Positions 6,751 to 10,331 of a stretch of 10,331 nucleotides of DNA are shown piece after piece (the first letter of the stretch is position 1; each line of letters starts with the position of its first letter). Source of the stretch: JAKBCQ01 sp021807585 (GTDB lineage Bacteria; Planctomycetota; Planctomycetia; Isosphaerales; Isosphaeraceae); the NCBI GenBank assembly GCA_027325115.1, contig DAHWFG010000137.1:1-10331 (forward strand), given 5' to 3'. The notes beneath the pieces were generated by a model. The model worked only from the letters and a program-made list of their open reading frames with translations. It was not told where the DNA came from and searched no databases. Position numbers and translations under genes: made by a program.

Positions 6751-6763
6751 TATAATCTATAAT
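6751..6763 (+). promoter_or_regulatory. tandem TATAAT hexamers in an AT-rich patch
   Basis: TATAAT occurs at 6751-6756 and again at 6758-6763, in an AT-rich run (about 6741-6770) that stands out from the GC-rich surroundings. No good -35 is found at 16-18 nt for the plus strand. On the minus strand a TTGTTA (6778-6773) followed 17 nt later by TTATAT could serve a transcript heading toward rsfS. Direction and use are uncertain. Confidence 0.25.
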
Positions 6764-6813
6764 ATTCTTTGATAACAATCGACCGCGGCGAACGAGTGAG
6801 CCTCTTGTTAAAA

Positions 6814-6844
6814 TTGACCGTTGTAAGGCGGTATTGATTATATA
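6814..6844 (+). promoter_or_regulatory. weak promoter-like pair without a gene behind it
   Basis: TTGACC (6814-6819) and TATATA (6839-6844) are 19 nt apart, slightly long for a sigma-70 type promoter. A plus-strand transcript would begin near 6852 and run antisense into the 3' end of fmt. No plus-strand gene follows, so it is either chance in AT-rich DNA or an antisense RNA promoter. Confidence 0.2.
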
Positions 6845-6996
6845 AAGAATTGTTCATACTTATGCGGCTCACCGGGAGGATCGCCCCGCCTCTTGAAGAT
6901 TCACCCTCAAATCACGCTGAAGACGCGGCGTTCATTCCAACCGGGCTGTTCTTGGAAACTGAAACGCAATCGCTGACATTTCGCGCGTGTATTCGG

Positions 6997-7012
6997 GCCG
7001 AAAACGTTCGGC
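6997..7012 (-). terminator. short stem-loop at the fmt stop codon
   Basis: GCCGAA and TTCGGC form a 6-bp stem with a 4-nt loop, beginning at the last base of the fmt stop codon (TAG, 7014-7012). No T-run follows on the minus strand. It may help end the def-fmt transcript but is too weak to call firmly. Confidence 0.3.
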
Positions 7013-8022
7013 TATGCTTCCGAATCAAGGCCGAACGGCTTCGCCCCGCTTTCGAATCGATCGCCGATTTCGATCTTCCTGCCGCGGAGGAATTCTTCAA
7101 TCGGCATCGGCTTTTTTCCCTCGACCTGAACCGTCTCCAACCGAATCCCCCCCGAGCCCGCGGCGACGATCACGCTCGCCGAATCGGCCGCGACGACGAC
7201 CCCCGCGTCGCCGAGAGCCGAGGGCTCGACCCGCGATCGATGAACGATCAATCGCAACGGCGGCTTTTGAGATTGGCTCGAACGCCAATATGTGAAGGCG
7301 AGCGGCCACGGGTTCATAGCTCGAATCAGGTTATGAACCTCTTGTGCCGAATGATTCCAATCGATCAATCCCTCTTCCTTGCGTAATTTGGGCGCCTTGG
7401 TCACGCGTGCTCGCTCTTGTTTGAGGGGCTCGGCTTCGCCTTGAGCGAGCCTGCCGATCGTTTCGACGATCAAGGGGGCGCCGAGGATCGCGAGGCGGCC
7501 TTCGAGCTCTCCCGCAGTTTCGTCGGGATCGATCGGGGTCGAGGCTCGCGCGAGCATTCCCCCGGCGTCGATCCGAGGAGTCATCAGGATGACCGTCACG
7601 CCGGCTTCGGTTTCGCCGTGCTCGATCGCACGAGCGACCGGCGCCGCGCCGCGATACGCCGGCAACAGCGATCCGTGCAGGTTGATCGCCCCCAGCCTGG
7701 GAACTCCCAAAAGCTCGGCCGAGAGAATCTGGCCGTAAGCCGCGGTCGCGAACACGTCGGGATCAAGTAACCGAATATGCTCAACTGAATCGATCAAGTT
7801 GACGTTTTCAGGTTGAAACACGGGGACGCCGCGTGCGAGAGCCGAGAGCTTGATCGCGACGGGGGTCGTGTCTTGCTTCCTCCCCTTGGGACGATCGGGC
7901 TGCGTGACGAGCGAAACGACGCGATAACCCGAGTCGACGAGGGTCTCGAAGACGGGAACCGCGAAATCCCCCGTGCCGAACATGACGATACGCGTCGATC
8001 GTTTTATCTCTGGATTCGTCAT
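7012..8022 (-). CDS. fmt: methionyl-tRNA formyltransferase
   Basis: Transfers a formyl group from 10-formyltetrahydrofolate to Met-tRNAfMet, producing the bacterial initiator; cytoplasmic, 336 residues, close to the usual 310-330. Seen: an N-terminal Rossmann-like start RIVMFGTGDFAVPVFETL (11-28); the formyl-folate site GAINLHGSLLPAYRGAAP (111-128) with Asn114 and His116; TPRIDAGGML (148-157) with Asp152; these match the catalytic Asn, His and Asp of E. coli Fmt (106, 108, 144). The C-terminal domain starts around APKLRKEEGLIDWNHSAQEVHNLIRAMNPWP in two pieces typical of the family. Start: ATG 8022 has GGAG with an 8-nt spacer; an in-frame ATG at 8046 would add 8 residues but lacks a good ribosome site. 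It lies 90 nt downstream of def on the same strand, the classic def-fmt pairing. Very sure. Confidence 0.96.
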   Translation of the reverse strand: MTNPEIKRSTRIVMFGTGDFAVPVFETLVDSGYRVVSLVTQPDRPKGRKQDTTPVAIKLSALARGVPVFQPENVNLIDSVEHIRLLDPDVFATAAYGQILSAELLGVPRLGAINLHGSLLPAYRGAAPVARAIEHGETEAGVTVILMTPRIDAGGMLARASTPIDPDETAGELEGRLAILGAPLIVETIGRLAQGEAEPLKQERARVTKAPKLRKEEGLIDWNHSAQEVHNLIRAMNPWPLAFTYWRSSQSQKPPLRLIVHRSRVEPSALGDAGVVVAADSASVIVAAGSGGIRLETVQVEGKKPMPIEEFLRGRKIEIGDRFESGAKPFGLDSEA

Positions 8023-8112
8023 GATAACGGCTCCGTCGATCGTCATTCTTAATGATACCGAAGTGTTGAATTAAATACGCGATTTCGGGAGTGAATCCGA
8101 ACCTTCGGCGCT

Positions 8113-8733
8113 TTATTCCTGAGAAACGCGCCCGGCGAGATCGGCGGGAATTGTACCGTTCGCGGCGATCTCGTCGAGCCGGCGCGCGATCGTTTCGTCG
8201 CTTTCGTATTCCCCTTCGCGTTGAGCCTTGCGGAAGGCGGCTTCGATCTCGCGAATTTTGGTCTCGGCCGAAACCCGCCGCGCAGGCTCGAGATGATCGA
8301 TGAACAGCCGGCCGCTGAGATGATCGGCCTCGTGCTGGATCGCTCGGCCAAGCAGGTCGTCGGCGTCGAGCTCGATCGTATTCCCCTCCAGATCAAAAGC
8401 GCGAACGCGTATCTTCCCGGCGCGTCGCACCTTCGAATAAAGACCGGGGAAGCTTAAGCAACCTTCCTCGTCTTCGATCGATCGTTGCCGCTTGACGATC
8501 TCGGGATTAATGAACACGCGCTCCTGATCGGCTCGTTCGGGATCGGCGGTCGTGTTCAAAACGAAAAACCGAAACGGCAGGCCCACCTGGTTCGCCGCCA
8601 GACCGATGCCGTTGCTTTCATACATCAATTCGAACATCTCGCGCACCACGGAGCGCAGATCGTCGTCGACGCGCGTCACCGGGACCGACTCGTAACGCAA
8701 CGCGGGATGCGGATAAATCACGACTTTCAGCAC
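8113..8733 (-). CDS. def: peptide deformylase
   Basis: Metalloenzyme that removes the formyl group from the N-terminal Met of new proteins at the ribosome exit; 206 residues. Seen: motif 1 GIGLAANQ (42-49), motif 2 EGCLS (90-94) with metal-ligand Cys92, and motif 3 QHEADH (133-138) with His134, Glu135 and His138. All catalytic and metal-binding residues are present. The C-terminus extends about 55 residues past the core, with a charged, probably helical tail (RRVSAETKIREIEAAFRKAQ). Start: GTG 8733-8731, with GGAG 7 nt upstream; the residues after it (LKVVIYPHPALR) match the normal family N-terminus, so the GTG is correct. It is the middle gene of three on the minus strand (DUF4340, def, fmt), 79 nt after the DUF4340 stop. 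Very sure. Confidence 0.97.
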   Translation of the reverse strand: MLKVVIYPHPALRYESVPVTRVDDDLRSVVREMFELMYESNGIGLAANQVGLPFRFFVLNTTADPERADQERVFINPEIVKRQRSIEDEEGCLSFPGLYSKVRRAGKIRVRAFDLEGNTIELDADDLLGRAIQHEADHLSGRLFIDHLEPARRVSAETKIREIEAAFRKAQREGEYESDETIARRLDEIAANGTIPADLAGRVSQE

Positions 8734-8812
8734 GGAACGACTCCGTAATCAACGTTCGTCATCGATCGTTTCATGTAAATATCTACCTTAATATCCGAAC
8801 ATCGTTTCGTGA

Positions 8813-10331
8813 TTATTTGGCGGCGGGGGCGAACGGGATCTCGGGGATCGCGGGGGGGGCCGGCTCTTTCAGCGCATCTCGCCACATCGATTCGTTGAGA
8901 TCGAAGATCGCCCCCGAATCGCCCGCGTCCGCCGTCGCCAGAATCGCCCCTCCGGGCGCCGACGCGCCGAGCTTGACGACGCGATCGGCGAGCTCGCCCC
9001 GTACGTGAATCGTGATCGTCAATCGAGGCGGAACAAGCCCCGATTCCTTGGGAAAAGCGCCTTGATCCTGAATGAACGAGCCGACGATCAACCGCGAACA
9101 ATTCGTCAATAGCGATTGTATCACCATGCGATCAAATGATTTAACATCGCTCGTCGGATCGACGACCCACGAATCGGGAATCCCGCCGGGCGAAATTTTC
9201 CGCGAAAGCGCCAGATCGAGCCCGCGATCGCGCCGGCGGATCGAAACGCGATCGACTAGGTTGATGTCGAATTCGTGCACACGTCGATCGCGAATCTCGC
9301 CGAACAAAATCGACAGGGCGTTCTTGCCCAGCGTGAAGAGGACGGGGTTTCCCGAGATCATCGCGAATCGCTCCTCCTTCCGGTCGGGAACCTCCTTGCC
9401 GATGATGAGCGTCGTCTCCTCGCCCGAATTCGGCGCATCGGAGGGCTTTCCGGTCGGCTCGGAGCGGACCCGCCACGTGACGCTTAAAACGGGAGGAAGG
9501 AGGCCGAAATCGCGGAGGTTTTTGGGGCTCTCGGAAACAAGACGCTCGGCCCTCAGCGAGGCGAGGAGGGGAATCAGCCGATTGATCGTCTGCGTATCGG
9601 CGGGAGCTCGCACGGGGGCCGTCATCACCCAATCGGGGCTGTTCTTCGCCTTCGGCGGCTCGACGACGCGCTCGACCTCGCCGCGGCGAATTTTCACGCG
9701 ATCGATCAACGCCGGGCTCTCCGCGGTCAACCCGCGATCGCGAATCATAATCGGTTCCACGGGTAAAACGTCCAAGAATGCGTCGGGGATCGCCAAAATC
9801 GCGGGATCCCCCTCGGTCCGCGCGTAGATCGTCTTTTTGAGCGGATCGGCGCGACCGATCTCGAGCCATAAATTCGGCCGACCACGAGGGATCAAGATAC
9901 GTTCATTCTTTTCTTCGGCGGTCGCGGTTTCGCTCGCCTGTGGGGTATCGGAGGAGGGGTCGGACACGGCGCCCTGCCAAACCTTGACGACGATCGACGG
10001 GTGATCGACCCCCGATCCCGGCGCCTTCTCGGGGGTGAGGAACACGGTCGTTTCGAGATCGCGCAGTTTGGTTAAAAGCGCGATCATCGCTGGAGCGTCG
10101 GCGAGCGCCGCCTTGGGGAATAAGATCCTCCAGATACCCCGTCGCTTGACAAGCGCGAGCTCCTTATCTCCGTGAACGATCAACATAAAATCGGCGCGTT
10201 CGATGTTCAAATCGGAGATTCTTTTACTTCGGAGCGAAGGCGAGTCGGTTCCAAGATCAACGATTTTGCTGATATCTACAAGCATAACATCGTCTTGATC
10301 GAGCCTGCGCGCGTAAGCGAGGTTGGGATTA
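8813..10331 (-). CDS. DUF4340 domain protein, N-terminus beyond the right edge
   Basis: A large protein of which 505 residues are visible; its function is not established. Seen: segments typical of DUF4340 such as AYARRLDQDDVMLVDISKI, SLRSKRISDLNIERADFMLIVHG, WRILFPKAALADAPAMIALLTKLRDL, a second similar unit (WVMTAPVRAPADTQTINRLIPLLASLRAERLV) and a third (WVVDPTSDVKSFDRMVIQSLL), so at least three related repeats of a W-x-(hydrophobic)-xP...-LL pattern. A Pro/Ser/Thr/Glu-rich linker lies at about 125-145. Start: an ATG at 10285 is not the beginning, because the frame continues upstream without a stop to the edge and reads NPNLAYARRLDQDDV, which fits the domain. Known: planctomycete DUF4340 proteins often have an N-terminal membrane anchor and lie beside GldG-like ABC-transporter genes; that part, if present, is outside the window. 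Family call good; role unknown. Confidence 0.8.
   Translation of the reverse strand, partial: NPNLAYARRLDQDDVMLVDISKIVDLGTDSPSLRSKRISDLNIERADFMLIVHGDKELALVKRRGIWRILFPKAALADAPAMIALLTKLRDLETTVFLTPEKAPGSGVDHPSIVVKVWQGAVSDPSSDTPQASETATAEEKNERILIPRGRPNLWLEIGRADPLKKTIYARTEGDPAILAIPDAFLDVLPVEPIMIRDRGLTAESPALIDRVKIRRGEVERVVEPPKAKNSPDWVMTAPVRAPADTQTINRLIPLLASLRAERLVSESPKNLRDFGLLPPVLSVTWRVRSEPTGKPSDAPNSGEETTLIIGKEVPDRKEERFAMISGNPVLFTLGKNALSILFGEIRDRRVHEFDINLVDRVSIRRRDRGLDLALSRKISPGGIPDSWVVDPTSDVKSFDRMVIQSLLTNCSRLIVGSFIQDQGAFPKESGLVPPRLTITIHVRGELADRVVKLGASAPGGAILATADAGDSGAIFDLNESMWRDALKEPAPPAIPEIPFAPAAK

Larger units (their letters stand above)
5682..7011. other. 1.3-kb gap without a convincing intact gene
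   Basis: This stretch separates the rsfS-argS pair from fmt on the same strand. It contains a two-copy direct repeat (5907-5984 and 6576-6654), a 38-codon ORF resembling a truncated gene (6100-6216), a hairpin (6533-6560), AT-rich DNA (6736-6860) and a short stem just past the fmt stop (6997-7012). Parts, notably 6300-6380 and 6736-6860, are visibly more AT-rich than the flanking genes. A minus-strand frame (6435-5929) is open for 168 codons, and inside it an ATG at 6084 would give 51 residues with one hydrophobic segment, but it has no ribosome site and ends inside the repeat. The content suggests decayed accessory DNA. The rsfS promoter should also lie here, but I could not place it. Confidence 0.6.

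Noticed and set aside
5682..7011. Possible tRNA, CRISPR array or intact transposase in the gap
   Set aside because: No cloverleaf with a TTCGANTC-like arm, no regular short repeats with spacers, and no transposase motif in any frame. The two repeat copies are direct and far apart, not an array.
6850..7386. A 178-codon plus-strand frame antisense to the fmt 3' end
   Set aside because: Most of it overlaps fmt, which has all its motifs; the translation is Arg/Pro-rich and lacks a ribosome site.
9072..9869. Long open frames on both strands inside the DUF4340 gene (251 and 242 codons)
   Set aside because: Both are rich in Arg and Ser, have no recognisable motif and lie entirely within a well-supported coding frame; they follow from the base composition.

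Overview
The window looks like a chromosomal segment of a planctomycete, most likely Isosphaeraceae-like. This is an inference from gene content: a DUF4058 protein with the SPFPGMNPYLE N-terminus, a DUF4340 protein next to def and fmt, and an RsfS with a long N-terminal extension beside argS. The DNA is moderately GC-rich and very rich in GATC/CGATCG. No sequence search was possible, so family names rest on motifs read directly from the translations.

Layout, left to right. (1) 1-268, minus: the 5' part of a DUF4058 gene running off the left edge; the family's usual first ATG is an ACG here. (2) 450-1781, plus: a complete dicarboxylate/amino-acid:cation symporter, divergent from DUF4058. (3) 1371-2675, minus: an alpha/beta-hydrolase of lipase type whose open frame runs 411 nt antisense into the symporter. 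(4) 2938-3216, plus: a 92-residue protein of unknown function. (5) 3273-5126 and 5145-5681, minus: argS and, 18 nt upstream, rsfS, a probable two-gene translation operon. (6) 5682-7011: about 1.3 kb without a convincing intact gene, holding two copies of a roughly 75-80 bp direct repeat, a 12-bp hairpin, a 38-codon ORF that looks like a truncated planctomycete small protein, and an AT-rich patch. (7) 7012-8022, 8113-8733 and 8813-10331, minus: fmt, def and a DUF4340 protein whose N-terminus lies beyond the right edge.

How the genes work together: def and fmt make the formyl-Met cycle (formylation of initiator Met-tRNA, then removal of the formyl group). argS charges tRNA-Arg and rsfS represses ribosome subunit joining under starvation, so the minus-strand genes are mostly a translation cluster, interrupted by the 1.3-kb gap. 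The transporter, hydrolase and small protein are accessory and show no clear functional link.

I found no CRISPR array, tRNA, rRNA, intact transposase or recognisable defence system. The best candidates for a second look are the repeats and gene relic in the gap, the antisense hydrolase/symporter overlap, and the ACG start of the DUF4058 gene.
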